From CAWCOU01 sp963797335 (GTDB lineage Bacteria > Pseudomonadota > Gammaproteobacteria > JAURND01), in assembly GCA_963797335.1 (NCBI GenBank), contig CAWCOU010000008.1, positions 186,001-250,000 of the forward strand: a stretch of 64,000 nt of DNA, written 5' to 3'. Positions 8,705 to 16,107 of this stretch are shown here, in pieces. Position 1 is the first letter of the stretch. Every line of letters starts with the position of its first letter. The position numbers and the translations under genes were made by a program. Under the pieces are notes generated by a model. The model was not told where the DNA came from and ran no database searches. It worked only from the letters and a program-made list of their open reading frames with translations.

Positions 8705-9892
8705 CTAAGAGCGACGGGTAGTATCCGTTTTTTCCGCTAAATTCACTTCATCTTTTTGTGCGTTGAATTCCGACATGAGTTTTTTCGACTGCGCCAGGAA
8801 AGCATTACGGTATTTCTTATCAATGGGTAACCCAGGTAGCGACATGGTCAATGGATTTTCAGCCACATCATGAATATGAATTTCATAATGAAGATGTGGT
8901 CCCGTTGCCAATCCCGTTTGACCTACATAACCAATCACTTGCCCTTGATTTACGGTCGAGCCGACGTGCAAGTTGGCAACAAATCGTGACATATGCGCAT
9001 ACAAGGTACTGTAATCATTGGCATGCTTGATAACGACGACATTGCCATAACCACCATGCTGGTTCATTTCCATTATAGTGCCTGGGGCGGCTGCGACAAT
9101 AGGGGTGCCAGTGGGTGCCGCATAATCCACACCTAAATGCGGTCGTCGGAAATGCAGAATGGGTTCAAGCCGACTTCTTGAGAATAACGAGCTGACAAAC
9201 GTGTATTTCACAGGGGCACGTAAAATGCCTTCGCGCATACTTTCGCCTTGTGGAGTGTAGAACTCCGCATGCCCTTTAGGATCAACGAATCGAATCAGCG
9301 CAAACCGCTTTCCTAAATGAAAAAGCTCGGCAGCTACAATGGTTTTCACACGCTTCTGGCTGGTTTGCGGTTGCCCGTACAAGACACTGAATTTATCCCC
9401 CGGTTTGGGTGATTCTTTACTGAAAAGTTGTTGCAAATTGTAAGCTTGTTTTATAGGTAGGCCCATCTTATGGGCATCTGCTATTAAATTATGATGAATT
9501 TTTCCAGAAAAATAGGCAAAAGTCGGCAATGTGCGTGCGATGTATTTCTTAATATCCGATTGCGGAAGGAGAGGAGGAGTCGTATCCACTTGGGTAAGGT
9601 TAGTAAACTTAGGACTTTGCGGTGCTATATCCATTAAGAAGTTCGGAATATTGGGTGCAGTAGTTTGTGGGGTAATGGTTGCCGGAGCATTGACGGTGGC
9701 TTGAGCCAATTGTGGAATGGTTATGCTGTTTACCGAAGGTTTCGCGGTGACGGGCAACGGCAAAAACCCGTTGTTCACTAAGGTGAAAGTCAACACCGTC
9801 AATACGAACAAAATGGTCAGTTTAGGTTTTAATCGTACAAATCGTCCTATGCCTGCTAAAAATTGATCAGCCGGACGCCATATTTTCTCCAT
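8705..9892 (-). CDS. M23-family murein DD-endopeptidase, MepM-like
   Basis: Zinc peptidase that cuts peptidoglycan cross-links, anchored in the inner membrane and acting in the periplasm. A single N-terminal membrane segment (about residues 24-42, LTILFVLTVLTFTLV) is followed by a low-complexity Pro/Thr linker. A SlyB/OapA-like region (IKQAYNLQQLFSKESPKPGD) precedes the C-terminal LytM domain. The zinc ligands are visible in HLGVDYA (His, Asp) and GPHLHYEIH (His). At 395 residues it is somewhat shorter than E. coli MepM (440). AAGGAGA precedes the ATG by about 10 bases. It heads the run of minus-strand genes through phhA. Confidence 0.92.
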   Translation of the reverse strand: MEKIWRPADQFLAGIGRFVRLKPKLTILFVLTVLTFTLVNNGFLPLPVTAKPSVNSITIPQLAQATVNAPATITPQTTAPNIPNFLMDIAPQSPKFTNLTQVDTTPPLLPQSDIKKYIARTLPTFAYFSGKIHHNLIADAHKMGLPIKQAYNLQQLFSKESPKPGDKFSVLYGQPQTSQKRVKTIVAAELFHLGKRFALIRFVDPKGHAEFYTPQGESMREGILRAPVKYTFVSSLFSRSRLEPILHFRRPHLGVDYAAPTGTPIVAAAPGTIMEMNQHGGYGNVVVIKHANDYSTLYAHMSRFVANLHVGSTVNQGQVIGYVGQTGLATGPHLHYEIHIHDVAENPLTMSLPGLPIDKKYRNAFLAQSKKLMSEFNAQKDEVNLAEKTDTTRRS

Positions 9893-10114
9893 CCCACTTT
9901 ATCTCCTTCGTAGGTTCTATTCTCATATAAGCAAAAAAGGGTAGCGACAATCGCTCAGCTTGTCAATACGCCAACGCCGGTTCCTCTATCGGGCTTTTGT
10001 TTATCTTTAGCAAGTAATTGAAATAACTTACATAATGACTTACATTCCTGGCTATAATATTTATCCTGCTTCCCGGGAAATACCAAAACCTTACTGAGCT
10101 ACTACGGAAATCAT

Positions 10115-10336
10115 ATGAATAAAAAAATGGATCCACCGCACCTCGTCTTATCTTCACCAGAAATGCTCTGTCTGCAATACGCTAACGCAGGCATGACCCT
10201 GGATGAGATTGCGCAAACCATGAATTTATCGATCCGGACTGTGAAATTTTGCCTGCTGAATGCGGAAAAAAAATTAGAATGGCTGAGTGAAGTATCTGAG
10301 GTGACTGATCATCCTGAAAAGACCTCCAGCTGTTAA
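10115..10336 (+). CDS. Stand-alone LuxR/GerE-type HTH protein
   Basis: A 73-residue protein consisting almost only of a LuxR-type helix-turn-helix (LSSPEMLCLQYANAGMTLDEIAQTMNLS then IRTVKFCLLNAEKKL, residues about 12-56). The tetra-helical LuxR pattern and the recognition helix (SIRTVKFCLLNAEKKL) are clear. There is no receiver or autoinducer domain, so any signal must come from elsewhere. GGAAA lies upstream of the ATG. It stands alone on the plus strand, converging with the ankyrin gene. Its targets cannot be told from the sequence. Confidence 0.8.
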   Translation: MNKKMDPPHLVLSSPEMLCLQYANAGMTLDEIAQTMNLSIRTVKFCLLNAEKKLEWLSEVSEVTDHPEKTSSC

Positions 10337-10354
10337 TTTATTTACTGCAAAGAG

Positions 10355-10416
10355 AACTACTCACACGTCGTCCCGCGGCTTGTCGGCGGGACGACGGAGT
10401 TGGAGGGTGAGTAGTT
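10355..10416. terminator. Palindromic repeat between convergent genes, CGTCGTCCCGC type
   Basis: Nested inverted repeats: outer arms AACTACTCAC (10355-10364) and GTGAGTAGTT (10407-10416), inner arms CGTCGTCCCGC (10366-10376) and GCGGGACGACG (10386-10396). The right outer arm runs into the stop codon of the ankyrin gene. A strong stem between convergent genes could end transcription both ways, though there is no long T run. The inner core recurs near 14373 and 23265. Confidence 0.6.
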
Positions 10417-11788
10417 ACTTACACAGATCCACTAATTCCAGCAGATTACGACCGGCATCGGTATTTTTATAAGTACTCAAATAACTGGCCAATATGTATT
10501 GAAAGTCGGGGATGGTTAATATGGAAAATATTCGATACGCCCAGGGTAAATCTTTTGGCACTTGATGACGGCAGGTCTGGAATAGCACCGCTGCTAGTAA
10601 CGAGGCCTTGCTCGCCTGCCTCGCCGAGCTAGCGGTAGGAAAACTTTCTAGACACTGCTGCAAGGCCACTTCTTTATCCCAAGTCAACCATTGCCGATAA
10701 ATCGCCATCGCCATTTTCTGGTAGCGGCTGGTATTTTCAGGCAATCCTTTGGTATCACGTCGCAGCCAAAGCATGAGTAATATGGCTGGAATAGCTGCCT
10801 CCACATTCGCCCACGAACAATTACCAATTAATTGCGAGTGAAGAGGTAAAGCGGCCACTGGTGAGAGTGCCAGCGTTTGAAAAATTCCTTGGGTCACAAA
10901 GTAACGACTCTGTTGCTCATAGAGTAGGCGTTGTAAAAATTCGGGCGTCCATGCTCGGGGATTGTTTATTTTATAAATCGCTACACTGGGTTCCCTAAGG
11001 CTATTTTCACCACGGTCACACTTAGCAAAAAAAGGACCACAACGGATAAAGGTAATGGCGTGACCTTCATACCCCACTGGCAATAGTAATAATTCCCGAT
11101 TAGCTAAAACTTGTAACCGTGCTTTAATTCGTGCTTGATCGGTTAAATGTTGCTGGTAGTGTAATAACTCAGCTGCGACACGAAATGCATCAATCACTGC
11201 TCTCAATTCACCAAAATAGCGCCGTAAATTACGAGCCGAGAAGTTGTTTCGAAATTGCCAAAGTGAATCTAGGATGACACCAATGGTAAACTCTAGGATA
11301 AATCCTTCAAAATCAACTTGCGTAAACATTTCCTTAGTATCTGCAATATCGACACTACCCACTAACTCAAAACGATGACCAATTAATTTAGCTTGAATAT
11401 AATCTTGCGCAAATTTCAAATCGGCGCCGTGTCGTATTAACAGTTCTCTTAAACTCTGTTGACGACGTAATAATGGCATCACCAACACTGGCTGAGAAGA
11501 ATGGCCGTAGGCGTTGGCATTGGCTCCGCGTCGCAGTAATAATTCGCATAGCTTGATATTATTATTCTCTACAGCCCAATAAAGTGCTGAACCACCAGTG
11601 AGGTCGGGTTTATTAACATCAGCGCCATGCTCAATCAGTTGATTGGCTATCTCGATATCATTAACAATGGCGGCTTCCATTAACGGCGTAAAGCCATAAA
11701 TATCCAGTTCATTGACATCGGGATTTTGCGTTAACAATTCCGCCACTTGCTGCCGATCTTTCTTGAGAATCGCATCGGTCAGCATCAT
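10415..11788 (-). CDS. AnkH-like ankyrin-repeat protein, putative Dot/Icm effector
   Basis: 457 residues. Ankyrin repeats occupy about residues 1-125, with consensus pieces DIYGFTPLMEAAIVND, LIEHGADVNKPDLTGGSALYW and LLLRRGANANAYG. The rest resembles Legionella AnkH/LegA3, a conserved Dot/Icm effector with ankyrin repeats and a cysteine-protease-like domain. Candidate catalytic residues are Cys324 in SQLIGNCSWAN with Gln319 upstream, and His243 in GYEGHAITF. This His-before-Cys order is my reading and is unproven. The ATG overlaps the stop of the upstream gene (TAATG), implying coupled translation. There is no signal peptide. The AnkH assignment is from memory of the family and needs an alignment. 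Confidence 0.72.
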   Translation of the reverse strand: MMLTDAILKKDRQQVAELLTQNPDVNELDIYGFTPLMEAAIVNDIEIANQLIEHGADVNKPDLTGGSALYWAVENNNIKLCELLLRRGANANAYGHSSQPVLVMPLLRRQQSLRELLIRHGADLKFAQDYIQAKLIGHRFELVGSVDIADTKEMFTQVDFEGFILEFTIGVILDSLWQFRNNFSARNLRRYFGELRAVIDAFRVAAELLHYQQHLTDQARIKARLQVLANRELLLLPVGYEGHAITFIRCGPFFAKCDRGENSLREPSVAIYKINNPRAWTPEFLQRLLYEQQSRYFVTQGIFQTLALSPVAALPLHSQLIGNCSWANVEAAIPAILLMLWLRRDTKGLPENTSRYQKMAMAIYRQWLTWDKEVALQQCLESFPTASSARQASKASLLAAVLFQTCRHQVPKDLPWAYRIFSILTIPDFQYILASYLSTYKNTDAGRNLLELVDLCK

Positions 11789-12276
11789 TACCTTGGCTCC
11801 ATTTTTAATGTTGGCCGGTTCGTTAACCGTTGCTGCAATTGCAATTCATTATGCATTTTAATTCGTAATGCTAGGTCGGGGCTTAATGTCAGTTCGGGGT
11901 GTTTTTCAGCTAGCTGGGCAATGTTTTCAAATCGAGCTTCATCGGAGGCAATGGGTGAATCGTTGCTCATACCTGCAAAACGTTGGGTTTTTAACCAGGG
12001 GTGTTCGGGGGTTTTACCTTCTTGACCATAGCCGTGCCCGGCCGTTGAGGCTTGTTCGGTTTGGTTTCTCTTTTTCTTGGCACGATGCGCTTTGGCGTGT
12101 TTGCCAAATTTTTGTTGCCCTTTCCGGATGAGTTGCGTGAAATCCTCATCTTTTTCCTCAATCAAGGCCGCTAATGCTTCACGAGCAGCATCCGAATAAC
12201 GCCATGGCTGGTCGTTTTTTTCTTCGGTTTTGCCATCTACGTAAGTGGCTGAATTATCGTGATTATTTTGTAGCAT
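11788..12276 (-). CDS. Unknown protein coupled to the AnkH-like gene
   Basis: 162 residues, very hydrophilic, with no membrane segment. The N-terminal half contains YSDAAREALAALIEEKDEDF, followed by a basic stretch (KFGKHAKAHRAKKKRNQ, residues about 57-73). A C-terminal helical part ends in LALRIKMHNELQLQQRL. I recognise no domain. Its stop shares bases with the AnkH-like start, so the two are one transcription unit. A role with the effector, for instance as a partner or chaperone, is possible but unsupported beyond position. Confidence 0.65.
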   Translation of the reverse strand: MLQNNHDNSATYVDGKTEEKNDQPWRYSDAAREALAALIEEKDEDFTQLIRKGQQKFGKHAKAHRAKKKRNQTEQASTAGHGYGQEGKTPEHPWLKTQRFAGMSNDSPIASDEARFENIAQLAEKHPELTLSPDLALRIKMHNELQLQQRLTNRPTLKMEPR

Positions 12277-12350
12277 GGTGTGGTTTTATTCAGAATGGAC
12301 CTATAATGAATAACTGAATTATACTCTTTTTTTCTTAATAGATGCTTAAA

Positions 12351-12611
12351 TTAATCTGCTTTGGAAAGCCGATGTGACTCAATTTTCACTTCCTTTAATT
12401 CAATAATTTTTTCCAGCTGCTTAATTACCCTTTCGATGGTTTTAGGATCGCTATAGACCATAATGTTAAAATATGACATATCTTTATTACAGATTTCAAC
12501 CACATTCAGCTGTTCTATATTCAAACGATAGCGAGCGAATATTCCCGCCATGCGCTGCAATACTCGTAACGTATTTTCAGTAGTGGCTGATATCGCATAA
12601 ATGTATTGCAT
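12351..12611 (-). CDS. Acetolactate synthase small (ACT) subunit
   Basis: An 86-residue protein made of one ACT domain (YAISATTENTLRVLQRMAGI, then RYRLNIEQLNV), the regulatory fold of acetolactate synthase. It is nearer in size to the short IlvM/IlvN forms than to the long IlvH type (about 160 residues). I start it at the ATG at 12611, which has AGAGGGG just upstream. An earlier in-frame ATG at 12692 lies inside ilvB and is unlikely. It begins 11 bases after ilvB ends, so the two subunits are made together. Whether it confers valine feedback is not visible. Confidence 0.85.
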   Translation of the reverse strand: MQYIYAISATTENTLRVLQRMAGIFARYRLNIEQLNVVEICNKDMSYFNIMVYSDPKTIERVIKQLEKIIELKEVKIESHRLSKAD

Positions 12612-12621
12612 ATACCCCTCT

Positions 12622-14319
12622 TTAAGATAGCCGGATTTCTCCCACACCACAACCGGTGGGTATGATTGGAAAAATATTTTCCTCCATCTCAACCACTACT
12701 TCCAACAAATAAGGGCCATCAAAATTCAGCATGACAGCTAATGCGTTGCCTAAGGCATCATTGTTATCTACTCGTTGCGCTTCAATATCGTACCCTTGTG
12801 CAATTTTAATAAAATCTGGATTTTTAAGCTGAACAAACGAATACCGTTCTTCAAAAAATAATTCTTGCCATTGTCGCACCATGCCTAAATGACTATTGTT
12901 TAAAATAATCATTTTGACTGGCAAATTCTCCTGCGCAATCACGCCTAGCTCTTGTATATTCATCTGGAAACCACCATCACCAATAATAGCGATGACTTGG
13001 CGTTGTGGCTGCCCTAATTTAGCGCCTACTGCAGCAGGCAAAGCAAAGCCCATGGTGCCCAATCCCCCGGAAGTTACTAACGAATTATATCGCATAAATC
13101 GATAATAACGGGCGGCGGCCATTTGATGCTGGCCGACATCGGCAACAATAATGGCTTGGCCTTGCGTTTTTTCGGATAATAAATGAATGACTTCTGCCAT
13201 TTTGATTTTCTGGCCACAAGAATTAATTTCCTGCTGAATGATTTGTTGATATTCTAACTCGTGACAGGTTTTAAATTGATCGATCCAAATTTGGTGTAAG
13301 CGCTGACAACGGTCTTTATTTAAATATGGGATGAGTGCGGCCAATGCTTGCTTGGCATCCGATAATAAACCTATCTCCGCTTGCACATTTTTATTAATTT
13401 CCGCAGGATCGATATCTAGATGAATAATTTTGGCTTGTTTCGCATAACTATCCAGATTACCGGTTACTCTATCATCAAAACGCATACCCACGGCGATAAT
13501 CACATCGGCTTGATTAGTCAATAAATTAGGCCCGTAATTACCATGCATGCCCAACATGCCGACATAAAGAGGATGATCCATAGGAAATGCCGATAATCCC
13601 AATAACGTGCAAGCGACAGGGATATTAGCCTTAACCGCAAAATCAAGTAACTCCTGTTCCGCGTGCGCAAGCGTGACACCTTGGCCGGCCAAAATATACG
13701 GCCGCTGCGCCTGATTGATTAATGTGGCTGCCTTCTGTAATTGTTCTGGGCAAAGAAGGGGCGAAGAAGTTAATTTAGTCGTCGGGCGGTATTGATGGTA
13801 GGCAAAATTTACATTTCCTACCTGCGCATCTTTCGTAATATCCAATAACACCGGACCTGGTCGACCTTGTTGGGCAACCTCAAAGGCTTTGGCGACTATG
13901 TGTGGAATTTCTTGAGCATCGGTAATTTGATAATTCCATTTCGTGACCGGCAATGACATGCCAATGATATCTGCTTCTTGAAAGGCATCTGTTCCTAAAA
14001 AAGGGCTAGCGACTTGCCCTGTAATACAAACGATGGGGGTAGAATCCAACATGGCGTCGGCAAGGCCAGTAATCAAGTTGGTAGCCCCTGGCCCTGAGGT
14101 AACTAGGCATACACCCGGTTTACCGGTCACTCGCGCATAACCCTCAGCCGCATGCGCGGCACCCTGTTCATGTCGCACTAAAATATGGCGCAGTTCGGAA
14201 CGTACATCGTATAAGGCATCGTAGACCGGCATAATGGCGCCACCAGGGTAACCGAAGATTAGATCAACGCCCTCTGCCAATAAACAACGTAAAATAGCTT
14301 GCGCACCCGTCATTTCCAC
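12622..14319 (-). CDS. ilvB: Acetolactate synthase large subunit
   Basis: Thiamine-diphosphate enzyme making acetolactate from pyruvate, the first common step of valine, leucine and isoleucine synthesis. The N-terminal domain has GYPGGAIMPVYDAL and RHEQGAAHAAEGYARVTGKPG with the catalytic glutamate. The C-terminal ThDP motif is GDGGFQMNIQELGVIAQENLPVKMIILNN. The length of 565 residues is normal. No other ilv gene lies in the window. A hairpin at 14373-14397 separates it from asd upstream. Confidence 0.95.
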   Translation of the reverse strand: MEMTGAQAILRCLLAEGVDLIFGYPGGAIMPVYDALYDVRSELRHILVRHEQGAAHAAEGYARVTGKPGVCLVTSGPGATNLITGLADAMLDSTPIVCITGQVASPFLGTDAFQEADIIGMSLPVTKWNYQITDAQEIPHIVAKAFEVAQQGRPGPVLLDITKDAQVGNVNFAYHQYRPTTKLTSSPLLCPEQLQKAATLINQAQRPYILAGQGVTLAHAEQELLDFAVKANIPVACTLLGLSAFPMDHPLYVGMLGMHGNYGPNLLTNQADVIIAVGMRFDDRVTGNLDSYAKQAKIIHLDIDPAEINKNVQAEIGLLSDAKQALAALIPYLNKDRCQRLHQIWIDQFKTCHELEYQQIIQQEINSCGQKIKMAEVIHLLSEKTQGQAIIVADVGQHQMAAARYYRFMRYNSLVTSGGLGTMGFALPAAVGAKLGQPQRQVIAIIGDGGFQMNIQELGVIAQENLPVKMIILNNSHLGMVRQWQELFFEERYSFVQLKNPDFIKIAQGYDIEAQRVDNNDALGNALAVMLNFDGPYLLEVVVEMEENIFPIIPTGCGVGEIRLS

Positions 14320-14372
14320 AAAACCCTACCTATCCGAAAATTACCCCAAAAACCTCCATCCACCCACTCTGA

Positions 14373-14397
14373 CGTCCCGCGGACAAGCCGCGGGACG
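14373..14397. terminator. CGTCCCGCGG hairpin between asd and ilvB
   Basis: Perfect 10-base arms CGTCCCGCGG (14373-14382) and CCGCGGGACG (14388-14397) around a 5-base loop. It lies downstream of the asd stop and upstream of ilvB on the minus strand, so it may end asd transcription, though no long T run follows. It belongs to the same repeat family as 10355-10416 and 23243-23378. Confidence 0.55.
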
Positions 14398-14435
14398 ACG
14401 TGCGAATAGTGATGCAGGTTTTTTATTTCTGCCTG

Positions 14436-15449
14436 TCACCAATATTCACTAACTAAGATTTCTGCAATTTGTACGGCATTTAAAGCAGCGCCTTTGCGGA
14501 CATTATCGGCCACTACCCATAGATTTAAGCCTCGTGGATGTGAGATATCGTTGCGAACTCGGCCAACGTAAACCGCGTCAACATCAGCACCTTCTTTCGC
14601 CGGTGTGGGAAAATGATTGTCTTCCATCAAAACAATACCCGGAGCTGCTCGTAACAAATCACAGGCTTGCTCGGCTGATAAAGGATCGCGCGTCTCAATA
14701 GAAACGGCCTCTGAATGCCCATAAAAAACCGGCACCCGCACACAAGTGGGGTTCACTTGAATGCTGGTATCACCAAAGATTTTTTGGGTTTCCCATACCA
14801 TTTTCATTTCTTCATGTGTATAGCCATTGTCTTGAAAGCTACCGATCTGAGGGATGACATTAAATGCTATTTGCGCTGGATAAACATCGGGGTGAATGGG
14901 TTGGCCATTGAGCAAATGCGTGGTTTCGGTAAGCAAAGCCTCAATACCCGGTTTACCTGTGCCAGAAACCGATTGAAAGGTAACTACGTTAATCCGTTCA
15001 ATGCCTACTGCATCATAAATAGGCTTTAAGGCAACTAACATTTGAATGGTGGAACAGTTCGGGTTAGCAATAATGTGTCGCTGCAAGTAATCGCCAATGC
15101 TCGCTGGATTCACTTCGGGAATAACCAGCGGTATGTCTTGGTCGTAACGAAACTGGGAGGTGTTATCAATCACCACACAGCCCGCTTCTGCTGCAATGGG
15201 TGCAAATCGCGCTGAAACTTCCGCTCCTGCTGAAAATAAACCAATCTGGGCCTTGGTAAAATCAAAATGGGCGGCATTTTCAACCAGTACCGGGCGATTT
15301 TTAAACAGCACGGTTTCTCCAGCTGAGCGTTCACTGGCTAACGCATATAAATTTCGGATGGGGAATTCTCGCTGTTCTAAAATAGCAAGAAAAGCCTCAC
15401 CCACTGCACCCGTCGCACCTAGAATGGCGACATCAAACTCAAGACTCAA
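14436..15449 (-). CDS. asd: Aspartate-semialdehyde dehydrogenase
   Basis: Reduces aspartyl phosphate to aspartate semialdehyde for lysine/diaminopimelate, threonine and methionine. The nucleotide-binding motif GATGAVGEAF is at residues 11-20. The catalytic Cys132 is in NPNCSTIQM. The substrate-binding region NGYTHEEMKMVWETQKI fits the family. At 337 residues it is of the common gammaproteobacterial class. It follows pcm after 16 bases on the same strand and is probably in one unit with valS and pcm. Confidence 0.95.
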   Translation of the reverse strand: MSLEFDVAILGATGAVGEAFLAILEQREFPIRNLYALASERSAGETVLFKNRPVLVENAAHFDFTKAQIGLFSAGAEVSARFAPIAAEAGCVVIDNTSQFRYDQDIPLVIPEVNPASIGDYLQRHIIANPNCSTIQMLVALKPIYDAVGIERINVVTFQSVSGTGKPGIEALLTETTHLLNGQPIHPDVYPAQIAFNVIPQIGSFQDNGYTHEEMKMVWETQKIFGDTSIQVNPTCVRVPVFYGHSEAVSIETRDPLSAEQACDLLRAAPGIVLMEDNHFPTPAKEGADVDAVYVGRVRNDISHPRGLNLWVVADNVRKGAALNAVQIAEILVSEYW

Positions 15450-15465
15450 CTCTCTCTCCTCGCAA

Positions 15466-16107
15466 TTAATAAAATTTGCCGGTTAACATAGGCACGAAAA
15501 CCACCGGTTCTAATAGTATAGTCTCAAATCCGTGCGGTAAACGAGTGATCTGTTGTAAATCTTGATTGCCCATGGGGTTATCGACGGGAATAATGAGTCT
15601 ACCGCCAACCGCTAATTGTGCTAATAATGCCGGCGGCACAGCAGCGGCAGCAGCGGTGACGATAATGCCGTCGTAAGGTCCGTGCTCAGGCCAACCGTCG
15701 TGGCCATCGGCAAATTGGGTAAATACATTTGTGCAACCCATTTGTTTAAGTTTATCTTTGGCAGTGATTAGCAACGATTCAATTCGTTCAATACTATAAA
15801 CCTCTTCGCATAATTGCGCCAAAATCGCCGCTTGATAACCAGAACCGGTGCCAATTTCCAATACTTTATGAAGCCTATCCTGCTCTCCCAGTAAACATTC
15901 TGTCATGCGTGCCACTATGTAAGGCTGGGAAATGGTTTGACCCGCAGATAAGGGTAATGCGTGATTCCAATAGGCTTCACTTTTGCATGCCTCGGTCACG
16001 AATAGTTCTCGCGGCACAGACGCGATGGCGCTTAATACCTGGGGATGGCGAATCCCTTCGGCACGTAATTGCGCGACTAACTCTTGTCGTTGTTTCAAAA
16101 AATCCAT
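15466..16107 (-). CDS. pcm: Protein-L-isoaspartate O-methyltransferase
   Basis: Repairs isoaspartyl damage in aged proteins by SAM-dependent methylation. The family motifs are HALPLSAGQTISQPYIVARM (substrate loop), VLEIGTGSGYQAAILAQL (SAM motif I) and GPYDGIIVTAAAAAVP. It has 213 residues against 208 in E. coli. Its ATG directly abuts the valS stop (TAAATG), so translation is likely coupled. In E. coli pcm sits with surE and nlpD; that context is not kept here. Confidence 0.95.
   Translation of the reverse strand: MDFLKQRQELVAQLRAEGIRHPQVLSAIASVPRELFVTEACKSEAYWNHALPLSAGQTISQPYIVARMTECLLGEQDRLHKVLEIGTGSGYQAAILAQLCEEVYSIERIESLLITAKDKLKQMGCTNVFTQFADGHDGWPEHGPYDGIIVTAAAAAVPPALLAQLAVGGRLIIPVDNPMGNQDLQQITRLPHGFETILLEPVVFVPMLTGKFY

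Noticed and set aside
9963..10157. A 64-codon frame on the minus strand upstream of the LuxR-type gene
   Set aside because: It overlaps the start of the HTH gene, has no recognisable pattern and no ribosome binding site.
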